From CALEUX01 sp037439945 (GTDB taxonomy: Bacteria; Bacteroidota; Bacteroidia; Bacteroidales; Marinilabiliaceae), in contig JBBIVA010000040.1 of the NCBI GenBank assembly GCA_037439945.1, positions 1 through 27,929 on the forward strand: a stretch of DNA of 27,929 bases. The letters run 5' to 3'. Made by a program: the position numbers and the translations under genes. This document shows, piece by piece, positions 14,255 through 21,876 of the stretch. Under the pieces are notes generated by a model. That model did no database searches and was not told the DNA's origin. It saw nothing but the letters and a program-made list of their open reading frames with translations. How positions within the stretch are numbered: position 1 is the stretch's first letter; the number at the start of each line of letters is the position of its first letter.

Positions 14255-17029
14255 ATGAAACATCTTCTCCCTATTTTCAGAAATTATTTAAAACTAAAGA
14301 TTTCGTTCTTGGTAATAGTATTTTTTTGGGGCCTTCAACCACATGTTTACGGTCAAATAACCAATAATAATAGTAATAAATTAATGCCAAGACAACGGAT
14401 TTCTATAAATAACGACTGGCGTTTTTATAAATATGGTTCGAACGAAAAACCTGATACATTAATCTATGATATCAGACCTGAAGTAAAAGATAATGATGAC
14501 TCAAAACCTGCTGACAGCAAACCGACTGATGCAATTGAAGTTTCAACAAATAAATTTGTACTAAAACCGTGGATTTTAATATCCGGTAATAGCTTTATTA
14601 AAAGCCCGGAAAAAAGATATTCCGGGCCTGATTGGAATCCCGGAAGCAATTTTGAGTTTGTTAAACCTGGGTTTAATGATTTGTTGTGGGAGAAGGTTGA
14701 ATTACCACACGACTGGGCAATAAAAGGCCCTTTTTATAGTGGCCCCAATCCACAAGTTGGAGGAGGAATGGGTAGATTACCTTCTCCGGGGGTTGCCTGG
14801 TATAGGAAAAAACTTGATATACATTCAACCGACGAGGGTAAATCAATTTTCCTGGATGTTGACGGGGCAATGTCTTATGCAATAGTTTGGTTAAACGGAC
14901 ATTTAGTAGGAGGATGGCCATATGGTTACAATTCATGGCGTTTAAACCTGACTCCCTACATTAATCCGGGAGGCGAAAACCAACTGGCCATTCGTCTGGA
15001 TAATCCAAACCACTCTGCCCGCTGGTATCCGGGTGGAGGAATTTACCGAAATGTGTGGTTAACCAAATGTAACCCGGTGCATATCGGGCATTGGGGAACA
15101 TTTATTACCACACCACATGTTTCAGAAGGTTCGGCGGATATTAACATCGAAATTAAAATTGATAATGAATCGGATACCAACCAACAGGTTAATGTTATTA
15201 CAAGAATTTTTGAATTGAATCCTGACGGTATAACAAAAGGAAAATTAATAACCGTTTTTAAACCTGTAAAAACAAAAATAAGTAAAGGCAATAGTGAATT
15301 TGTTAAAGGCAGTGTAACAATTAAAAAACCTAAACTCTGGGGCCCACCGCCAACTCAGAAACCCAATCGCTACGTGGCAGTGACAACGTTAACAAGCAGG
15401 GGAAAAACCCTTGACCAATATGAAACAGTTTTTGGTATCCGTTCTATTGAATTTAATCCTGATAAAGGTTTGTTTGTAAATGGAGAGCGCATTCAAATAA
15501 AAGGAGTTAACCAGCATCACGATTTAGGGTCATTAGGAGCAGCATTTAACGTTCGAGCTGCTGAAAGACAGCTTGAAATTTTAAGGGAAATGGGATGTAA
15601 TGCCATCCGTATGGCCCATAATCCCCCGGCACCCGAACTTCTTGAACTAACTGATAGAATGGGGTTTCTGGTAGTAAATGAAATATTCGATTCATGGGAA
15701 CGCAAAAAAACTCCCCACGATTTTCACCTGATATTTAAGGATTGGCATGAGCAGGATTTACGTTCAATGGTTAGAAGAGACAGAAACTGCCCATCGGTAA
15801 TTATGTGGAGTATTGGAAATGAAGTTGGAGAACAATATACGGGTGAAGATGGAGCTGAAATTGCAAAACGATTAAATGAGATTTTAAAAGAAGAAGATAC
15901 TTCACGCCCATCAACATCGGCAATGAACTATGCAAAACCCTACATGCCATTGCCGGCAGCAGTAGATATAATAAGCCTGAATTATCAGGGTGAAGGAATA
16001 AGGCAGGCACCTGAATTTGAGGGTACAGATAGAATCCGGACAGCCCCGCAATACAATGCATTTCACAGTCAGTTTCCCCAAAAATTGATTCTAAGCAGTG
16101 AAACTGCTTCGGCATTTAGCAGCCGTGGTATTTATTATTTTCCGGTTTCAGAAGAAATAAGCTCCCCAACAAGGGATGGCAGGGGGGGTAATTCAAAAGC
16201 ACGTCAGGTTAGCTCCTATGAGCTTTATGCTGTTGATTTTGGTTCATCAGCCGATAAAGTTTTTAGTTCAATTGAAAAGCACCCCTTTGTGGCCGGCGAA
16301 TTTGTGTGGACAGGTTGGGACCACCTTGGCGAACCTACACCATACTATGACTCGCGCAGTACTTATTGCGGAATTATTGATTTGGCAGGGTTCAAAAAAG
16401 ACAGGTTCTACCTGTATCAATCACATTGGAGGCCCGACTTTCCAATGGCCCACATTCTCCCACACTGGAATTGGCCGGACCGAATTGGGGAAGTTACACC
16501 GGTACATGTTTTCACGTCAGGTGATGAGGCTGAATTATTTTTAAACGGCGTATCGCTGGGAAGAAAGAAAAAACAAATGTTTGAATACAGGTTACGTTGG
16601 GATGGAGTAAAATATGCTCCGGGAGAATTAAAAGTGGTAGCTTATAAAAATGGTTTAAAATGGGCCGAAAATTTTGTTAAAACAACTGATAAACCAATAA
16701 TGCTTAAATCAACAGTTGACCGCGAAACTATTCTTGCTGATGGTAATGACCTTGCATTTATTACTGTTCAGATTACTGATAAGGACGGTTTTGTGGTGCC
16801 TCTTTCAAACAACCTGATTGAGTTCACTATTGATGGCCCGGGTGAAATTGTTGCAACTGATAACGGGGATCCTACAAATATGGATTCATTCCTGGAGAAT
16901 AAAAAGAATGCCTTTAATGGTCTTTGCCTGGCAATTATTAAATCAAAAGCCGGTGAAAAAGGAAAAATAACCGTTAATATAATGTCCCAGGGTTTGGATG
17001 AAACTAACGTCATTATTAATAGCCTGTAA
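14255..17029 (+). CDS. Secreted glycoside hydrolase family 2 (beta-galactosidase-like)
   Basis: A 924-residue GH2 enzyme with an N-terminal hydrophobic signal segment (about 15-34). The order is a jelly-roll sugar-binding domain (PHDWAIKG, WLNGHLVGGWPYGY), an immunoglobulin-like domain, a TIM barrel from about 400 to 720, and C-terminal domains of the DUF4982 and beta-sandwich types. The catalytic acid/base is E523 (WSIGNE) and the nucleophile E616 (LSSETAS). Between the N-terminal NNDWRFY and the usual FNDLLWEKVELPHDW is an insertion of about 75 residues, including a DSKPADSKPTD stretch. It is divergent from the sugar transporter and ROK kinase. Beta-galactosidase is the likeliest activity; other GH2 specificities (for example beta-glucuronidase) are possible. 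Confidence 0.9.
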   Translation: MKHLLPIFRNYLKLKISFLVIVFFWGLQPHVYGQITNNNSNKLMPRQRISINNDWRFYKYGSNEKPDTLIYDIRPEVKDNDDSKPADSKPTDAIEVSTNKFVLKPWILISGNSFIKSPEKRYSGPDWNPGSNFEFVKPGFNDLLWEKVELPHDWAIKGPFYSGPNPQVGGGMGRLPSPGVAWYRKKLDIHSTDEGKSIFLDVDGAMSYAIVWLNGHLVGGWPYGYNSWRLNLTPYINPGGENQLAIRLDNPNHSARWYPGGGIYRNVWLTKCNPVHIGHWGTFITTPHVSEGSADINIEIKIDNESDTNQQVNVITRIFELNPDGITKGKLITVFKPVKTKISKGNSEFVKGSVTIKKPKLWGPPPTQKPNRYVAVTTLTSRGKTLDQYETVFGIRSIEFNPDKGLFVNGERIQIKGVNQHHDLGSLGAAFNVRAAERQLEILREMGCNAIRMAHNPPAPELLELTDRMGFLVVNEIFDSWERKKTPHDFHLIFKDWHEQDLRSMVRRDRNCPSVIMWSIGNEVGEQYTGEDGAEIAKRLNEILKEEDTSRPSTSAMNYAKPYMPLPAAVDIISLNYQGEGIRQAPEFEGTDRIRTAPQYNAFHSQFPQKLILSSETASAFSSRGIYYFPVSEEISSPTRDGRGGNSKARQVSSYELYAVDFGSSADKVFSSIEKHPFVAGEFVWTGWDHLGEPTPYYDSRSTYCGIIDLAGFKKDRFYLYQSHWRPDFPMAHILPHWNWPDRIGEVTPVHVFTSGDEAELFLNGVSLGRKKKQMFEYRLRWDGVKYAPGELKVVAYKNGLKWAENFVKTTDKPIMLKSTVDRETILADGNDLAFITVQITDKDGFVVPLSNNLIEFTIDGPGEIVATDNGDPTNMDSFLENKKNAFNGLCLAIIKSKAGEKGKITVNIMSQGLDETNVIINSL

Positions 17030-17111
17030 AATTATGTTTTTATGTTTTAGCAGTGCTGTTTATGCTATAACTAATTTTCAAATGTTTTGCATAAAAAAAA
17101 TGTCCGGGATA

Positions 17112-17141
17112 TTGAAATTTCATCAAAAAAGTATAATTTTG
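17112..17141 (+). promoter_or_regulatory. Promoter of rplS (-33 and -7 boxes)
   Basis: TTG at 17112-17114 and TAATTTTG at 17134-17141 match the Bacteroidota TTG/TAnnTTTG promoter with a 19-base spacer. The box is followed by GCAGCC, common at strong Bacteroidota promoters. It predicts a leader of about 75-80 bases before the rplS ATG. Confidence 0.72.
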
Positions 17142-17226
17142 CAGCCGTTTCGTGTAATCTCTTACTGGACACAGGGGTCAGATAATATTGCACGGGTTAA
17201 GTATAATCTTCAAAAGCGCCAAAAAA

Positions 17227-17574
17227 ATGGACTTGATTAAAGTTGCTGAAGAAGCTTTTGCTGCCGGGGCAGAAATGCCGGAATTCAGATCCGGCGATAC
17301 CATTTCGGTTCACTACAAAATCCGCGAGGGTAACAAAGAGCGGGTGCAGGTTTTTAAAGGAGTGGTTATCCAAATCAAAGGCACAGGGGCCAACAAACGG
17401 TTTACCGTTCGTAAGGTTTCCAACAATGTGGGAATTGAACGTATTTTCCCAATGAATTCACCTTTCATTGAAAAGGTAGAAGTAAACAGGCTTGGTAAAG
17501 TTCGTCGTGCAAGAATTTACTACCTGCGCAATTTAACAGGTAAAAAGGCCCGTATTAAAGAGAAAAGGGTTTAA
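17227..17574 (+). CDS. rplS: Large ribosomal subunit protein bL19
   Basis: bL19 sits at the interface of the 30S and 50S subunits. The 115-residue form starting at MDLIKV matches the usual family length. Conserved stretches are FRSGDTISVHYKIREG, RVQVFKGVVIQIKG, FTVRKVSNNVGIERIFP, and the C-terminal RARIYYLRNLTGKKARIKE. An upstream in-frame ATG at 17188 would add 13 residues that fit no bL19, so I reject it. The gene has its own promoter (17112-17141) and terminator (17600-17629) and appears monocistronic, without the rimM-trmD partners common in other phyla. Confidence 0.97.
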   Translation: MDLIKVAEEAFAAGAEMPEFRSGDTISVHYKIREGNKERVQVFKGVVIQIKGTGANKRFTVRKVSNNVGIERIFPMNSPFIEKVEVNRLGKVRRARIYYLRNLTGKKARIKEKRV

Positions 17575-17599
17575 TTTCTTTATTCTTTATACAAAATTA

Positions 17600-17629
17600 C
17601 CGTTGCTCACAGGGCAGCGGTTTTTTTTT
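17600..17629 (+). terminator. Terminator of rplS
   Basis: CCGTTGC and GCAGCGG form a 7-bp stem (one G-U pair) with a 7-base loop, followed by nine T residues. It starts 26 bases after the rplS stop. Confidence 0.88.
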
Positions 17630-17850
17630 AACCTTATATTATATTCCAATTATTTTTAGACGGTTCAATTTGTAATCTTTCCGTTTTATAAAAAACTACC
17701 ATGTAATAACTGATTAACACTATTAAACATATTTAATACACCTTATTTTAGTTAATCTTAATAAAGGTAATTTAGTTTTTGGTTTATTATTTCAAACCTT
17801 TAACCAGGATTAGTCATTAGGAATGGCATGAACTAATGTTTTTGCCGGGA

Positions 17851-17888
17851 TTAAAAGGAACGATGGCTTGTACCGCAATTGCGGGAGA
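17851..17888 (+). repeat. 38-bp palindromic repeat, copy 2
   Basis: Matches 7634-7671 in inverted orientation with one difference (C at 17861). It contains the same perfect palindrome CCGCAATTGCGG (17873-17884). It directly abuts the left arm of a larger hairpin at 17887-17967, so the repeat unit may be longer in this copy. Confidence 0.75.
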
Positions 17889-17967
17889 ACACCCATGTTG
17901 CTGATTTTGTCATTATTGTGTTTCCCGAAAAGTCGGGAGAAGTTGTGTTTGCAAAACATGGGTGTTT
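17887..17967. other. Nested stem-loop (possible structured RNA or repeat)
   Basis: AACACCCATGTT (17888-17899) pairs perfectly over 12 bp with AACATGGGTGTT (17955-17966). Inside the loop, TCCCGA (17923-17928) pairs with TCGGGA (17933-17938) around a 4-base loop. The outer stem directly follows the 38-bp repeat. This is far more pairing than expected by chance over 80 bases. It could be part of a mobile repeat or a small structured RNA; no protein function is visible. Confidence 0.6.
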
Positions 17968-18478
17968 CATCCGTTAATAATTTTCAAAAAAGGCCAGGTT
18001 GCCTGTCACGATAAATCGGGGAAACCCGGCACTATATTATGGGGCCCGTTTCTTTAGTGTTTTTCTTAAAATGGTATTCATGATCCGATCCGCCCCTCAA
18101 CCGCAAAAAAAGTAAGTTCCGTTAAACCGGAATTTTACGCCAAATGCCGCAGTCACACCCCTATTGTAGTTTTGTAAGTTTTATAAATACAACAAAAACT
18201 TATATCGCCACTAAAAATCAACTCTATGGGCTAAAATCACGGGACACGACCCGCCCAAACAGCCTATGTTTTTAAACGCCAATAAAATTGATTTTCCTGA
18301 AGGAAATTTTTTGGTGCGGAAAATTGCCCCATACAATACATAATATTCATATAAAATTAACCAAACATATTTCATTAATTCAACCGGGCACTATTGAAAA
18401 AAACTAAATTAATGAACCCAGAATGTCAAACTCCTTGTAATTTGATAAATTATTTATCTAATTCATTTTAAAATAAGT

Positions 18479-18486
18479 TATTTTTG
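18479..18486 (+). promoter_or_regulatory. Candidate -7 box for the LtaS-like gene
   Basis: TATTTTTG fits TAnnTTTG exactly and is followed by CAGC, as seen at the rplS promoter. No good -33 element stands at the usual distance. It would give a leader of roughly 110 bases before the ATG at 18604. Confidence 0.42.
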
Positions 18487-18603
18487 CAGCAATTTTTTAG
18501 TTTAAAATTACTCACATCCTGCAAAACAAAACGGGTTGAAGAGCTCTGCCAGAGGTGTAAAGTGCTGTGGGATAAATTTCGGTTTATATAAAATTAACTG
18601 GCC

Positions 18604-20547
18604 ATGATTAAAATAAAAGGATATTCAATAAACGAATATTTTGTTTTAATATACAGATTTCTGGTATTGTTGGTTTTTTATTCTGTTTGTCGTATTGGGT
18701 TTTATTTTTTCAACCAGGATCTTTTTCCTAATGTAACTTTTCCAGGGTTTCTAACTATAATGAAAGGGGGAGTATTATTCGATATCAGCGGTATTTTGTA
18801 TTTAAACGTATTAATGTTTTTCTTATACCTGGTCCCTTTTAAATTTAAATTTAACAAATGGTACCAGGGGCCAACAGATTTTCTTTTTTTCTTAGTAAAT
18901 TCTATAGGATTTGCAGTAAATATAAGTGACTTTATTTATTACAAATTTACTCTTAAGCGTACAACCTTTAGTGTGTTCGATATTTTTGCCAATGAAGACA
19001 ACATGGGAAGGTTATGGATTCGCTTTATTTATGATTATTGGTATGCTTTTTTGTTCTGGTTGTTATTAACAGTTACCTTTTATTATCTGGTTAAAAAAAT
19101 AAAACCTAAACATATGCCAATAAAACCGGCATGGATTTACACAATTTCCGGATCAGTTATTCTGGGGCTTTTTGGTGCACTGGCAGTTGTAGGGATTAGG
19201 GGAGGATACAGGCACAGTACACGGCCAATAACAATGGGTAACGCCGGCAAATATGTTAATGCCCCTGAAGAAATGGCATTGGTTCTAAATACACCATTTA
19301 GTATGTTAAGGACAATTGGTAAAACAACATTTACACCAAAACATTACTATACAGATTACGAAACCCTTAACAGTATTTACTCTCCCGTTCACGAACGAAA
19401 AGACAATCGGGAATTTAAAAACCTGAATGTTGTTATAATCATTCTTGAAAGTTTTAGCCGGGAGCATTCTGGTGCTTTAAACCCAACATTGCACAATGGA
19501 AATTATAAAGGATACACACCCTTCCTTGATTCATTGGTAAACCATTCCTTTACATTCACAAATGCCTTTGCAAATGGCCGGAAATCAATAGATGCCTTAC
19601 CATCGATATTGGCGTCGCTTCCGGCTTTGGTACAACCGTTTGTGGTTTCTGAATATTCATCAAACCGCATTAGCGGAATGGGTGAGTTACTTCGTCAAAA
19701 GGGGTACCACACATCATTTTTTCATGGGGCGCCCAACGGATCAATGGGTTTTGAGGCTTTTACCCGTATGGCCGGATTTGATTATTATTATGGAAAGGAT
19801 GAGTATGGTAAAAGTGAGGATTTCGATGGTATATGGGGTATCTGGGATGAACAGTTTTTTCAGTTTTTTGCCGGTAAGATTAACGATTTTAAACAACCCT
19901 TCGTAACATCAGTTTTTTCCGTTTCATCACATCACCCATTTAAAGTACCAGCCAAATATGAAGGTGTTTTTCCAAAAGGGACTCAACTATTGCATCAATG
20001 TATAGGTTACTCCGATATGGCTTTGAGAAAGTTTTTTGAAACCGCTTCAAAATCAGAATGGTTCAATAACACTTTATTTGTAATAACTGCCGATCATAGT
20101 ATTACTGCTTATCATAATGAATATAAAACCAACTATAATGCTTTTGCGGTACCACTATTGTTTTATGCTCCCGGACATAACCTGAAAGGGAAAAGCCATA
20201 AACTGGCCCAGCAAACTGATATTATGCCAACCGTGCTCAATTTTTTGGGTTTTAATGATCCATATATAGCATTTGGAAGTGATTTACTAAATAATACATC
20301 AGAGGGCAATGAATATGTTCTTAATTATATTAATGAATCATACCAGTTTTTAATGAACAACTGGGCAATTTATTTTGATGGGAAAGATGTAATTGCATTT
20401 TACAATTACAAGGATGACCCTTTACTTACAAATAATCTTAAAGGAAAAACTGAAGTTCCGCAAAAGGAACTTGATTTACTTAAAGCGGTAATTCAACAAT
20501 ATAACAACAGAATGATTAATAATGAGTTAGCTTTATCGCCCCAATAA
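18604..20547 (+). CDS. LTA synthase-like membrane sulfatase-fold enzyme
   Basis: A 647-residue protein with about five N-terminal transmembrane segments (residues 1-200) and a large extracytoplasmic alkaline-phosphatase/sulfatase-fold domain (about 275-600). Visible metal-site elements are E282 in ILESFSRE, the likely nucleophile S328 in GRKSIDALPS (threonine in LtaS of Firmicutes), SHHPF, and D497-H498 in TADHS. Family members transfer phosphoglycerol or phosphoethanolamine from lipids to glycans at the outer face of the cytoplasmic membrane. A diderm Bacteroidota cell is not expected to make lipoteichoic acid, so the acceptor is probably another envelope glycan or lipid; this is inferred. 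It has no obvious operon partner and is followed by the MITE-like element. Confidence 0.87.
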   Translation: MIKIKGYSINEYFVLIYRFLVLLVFYSVCRIGFYFFNQDLFPNVTFPGFLTIMKGGVLFDISGILYLNVLMFFLYLVPFKFKFNKWYQGPTDFLFFLVNSIGFAVNISDFIYYKFTLKRTTFSVFDIFANEDNMGRLWIRFIYDYWYAFLFWLLLTVTFYYLVKKIKPKHMPIKPAWIYTISGSVILGLFGALAVVGIRGGYRHSTRPITMGNAGKYVNAPEEMALVLNTPFSMLRTIGKTTFTPKHYYTDYETLNSIYSPVHERKDNREFKNLNVVIIILESFSREHSGALNPTLHNGNYKGYTPFLDSLVNHSFTFTNAFANGRKSIDALPSILASLPALVQPFVVSEYSSNRISGMGELLRQKGYHTSFFHGAPNGSMGFEAFTRMAGFDYYYGKDEYGKSEDFDGIWGIWDEQFFQFFAGKINDFKQPFVTSVFSVSSHHPFKVPAKYEGVFPKGTQLLHQCIGYSDMALRKFFETASKSEWFNNTLFVITADHSITAYHNEYKTNYNAFAVPLLFYAPGHNLKGKSHKLAQQTDIMPTVLNFLGFNDPYIAFGSDLLNNTSEGNEYVLNYINESYQFLMNNWAIYFDGKDVIAFYNYKDDPLLTNNLKGKTEVPQKELDLLKAVIQQYNNRMINNELALSPQ

Positions 20548-20964
20548 ATTACAACCTAAATAAATTGTGCACTTACATTTTTCCATTACTCAAAAATGGA
20601 TAATTAATCATTTACACTACTATCCGATAAAAAGTTGTTTTGTCCATAACAAGACAAAAGTTCAATTCTCAATTAAGTGTTTTACCGATCTTTAGTCCCT
20701 AACGGTACTGTGCCGTCAGGTACAGAATATCGGTAAATATGAATCGACCCCAATTTTCAGTTTCCTGTAGGGACACATCAATAAGTCGGCATTATAGCAT
20801 CTTATCGAAAAATTTATCGGACAGTAGTGAATAATTTAATTAATATTGTACAACTACAAATTATTTTTTATTACCTGATTGCACGTGTTATTTGAATTAC
20901 CGCCACATCTAATTTTAGAGTTATTTTCGACAATTTGGTTCCCAAAAGCAAAACTAAAATTAAA
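20548..20964. other. Gap between LtaS-like gene and folD, occupied by a MITE-like element
   Basis: Convergent gap of 417 bases. About half is the element at 20615-20829. The rest is AT-rich and shows no gene. I saw no clear terminator for either flanking gene outside the element, so the element's hairpins may serve that purpose. Confidence 0.55.
20615..20829. mobile_element. MITE-like element, 215 bp, with 17-bp terminal inverted repeats
   Basis: The left end CACTACTATCCGATAAA (20615-20631) is matched by the reverse complement of 20813-20829 at 16 of 17 positions. The flanks AATCATTTA (20606-20614) and AATAATTTA (20830-20838) agree at 8 of 9 positions and could be a target-site duplication, although both are AT-rich. 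The interior has no open reading frame but several hairpins. At least 89 consecutive bases (20617-20705) recur identically at 27841-27929. This is the signature of a non-autonomous transposable element moved by a transposase encoded elsewhere. I do not recognise the parent insertion sequence. Confidence 0.72.
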
Positions 20965-21846
20965 CTAACTGTAAACTTCCTTTTTTGCAGCTTTCAATGT
21001 ATTAAAAAGAAGTGAAACTATTGTCATAGGCCCCACTCCACCCGGGACAGGTGTAATAAAACTGCAATTGGGGGCAACATTTTCAAAGTCAACATCCCCT
21101 TTTAACCTCCAACCACTTTTTGTATCATTAGATTCAACCCTGGTGGTACCAACATCAATAACCACTGCACCTTTTTTTACCATATCGGCCTTTACAAAAC
21201 CCGGAATACCTATAGCGGCAATTATTATATCAGCCTGTAAACACAACTCCTTTAAATTACCGGTTCTACTGTGACAAACAGTAACTGTTGCATCACCAGG
21301 GTTCCCTTTAAGCGAAAGGAGGATACTCATTGGTCTTCCTACAATGTTACTGCGGCCTATAACAACTACATGTTTGCCTTTGGTTTCAATACTATATCTC
21401 TTAATTAATTCTACTATTCCCTGTGGAGTAGCCGAAACAAATGATGGTACACCTGTTATCATCCGGCCCAGGTTTTGCGGATGAAAACCATCAACATCCT
21501 TACGAGGGTCAATAGCCTCTGTTACTTTCTCTTCAGAAATATGTTCAGGCAATGGTAATTGAATTATAAAACCATCTATATCAGCATCTTCATTTAGTTT
21601 CTTTACGGCATTTAATAACTCTGTTTCTGAAACTTCATTATCAAAACGGATAAGCGATGAATTAAACCCTACCTCGCTACAAGCTTTGATTTTTGCAGCT
21701 ACATAGGTTTCGCTACCACCATCATTACCCACTAAAACAGCAGCCAGGTGCGGTTTTTTCATACCTTTTGCCACCATTTTTTTTACTTCTTCGGCTATTT
21801 CAAGTTTAACAGCCTGAGCTGTAGCTTTTCCGTCAATTAACTGCAT
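20965..21846 (-). CDS. folD: Bifunctional methylenetetrahydrofolate dehydrogenase/cyclohydrolase FolD
   Basis: FolD interconverts 5,10-methylene-, 5,10-methenyl- and 10-formyl-tetrahydrofolate in the cytoplasm, using NADP. The 293-residue length is normal. The catalytic tyrosine and lysine are Y48 and K52 (YVAAKIKAC). Other family motifs are VDGFHPQNLGR (118-128), the nucleotide-binding VVIGRSNIVGRPMS (161-174), and PVPGGVGPMT near residue 267. The start is 30 bases after the ffh stop on the same strand, so the two are probably co-transcribed. Confidence 0.97.
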   Translation of the reverse strand: MQLIDGKATAQAVKLEIAEEVKKMVAKGMKKPHLAAVLVGNDGGSETYVAAKIKACSEVGFNSSLIRFDNEVSETELLNAVKKLNEDADIDGFIIQLPLPEHISEEKVTEAIDPRKDVDGFHPQNLGRMITGVPSFVSATPQGIVELIKRYSIETKGKHVVVIGRSNIVGRPMSILLSLKGNPGDATVTVCHSRTGNLKELCLQADIIIAAIGIPGFVKADMVKKGAVVIDVGTTRVESNDTKSGWRLKGDVDFENVAPNCSFITPVPGGVGPMTIVSLLFNTLKAAKKEVYS

Positions 21847-21876
21847 TTTCTTAATTTAATATTATTTAAAAAGGTT

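Larger units (their letters stand above)
17575..18603. other. 1-kb gene-free region with repeats and hairpins
   Basis: No credible coding region lies between rplS and the sulfatase-fold gene. It holds the rplS terminator, copy 2 of the 38-bp repeat, an 80-base nested hairpin (17887-17967), a stem of TAAGTTTT (18175-18182) with AAAACTTA (18195-18202), a small hairpin TTTCC/GGAAA followed by six T residues (near 18293-18312), and a promoter-like box at 18479-18486. The middle part (about 18000-18320) is visibly richer in G and C than normal intergenic DNA here. It could be a decayed gene or an unannotated RNA. Confidence 0.5.

Noticed and set aside
15801..16115. Antisense open frame within the GH2 gene
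   Set aside because: Lies over the catalytic region of a clear GH2 enzyme and has no protein-like features.
17188..17226. Longer rplS start
   Set aside because: Adds 13 residues absent from bL19; the ATG at 17227 gives the normal 115 residues.
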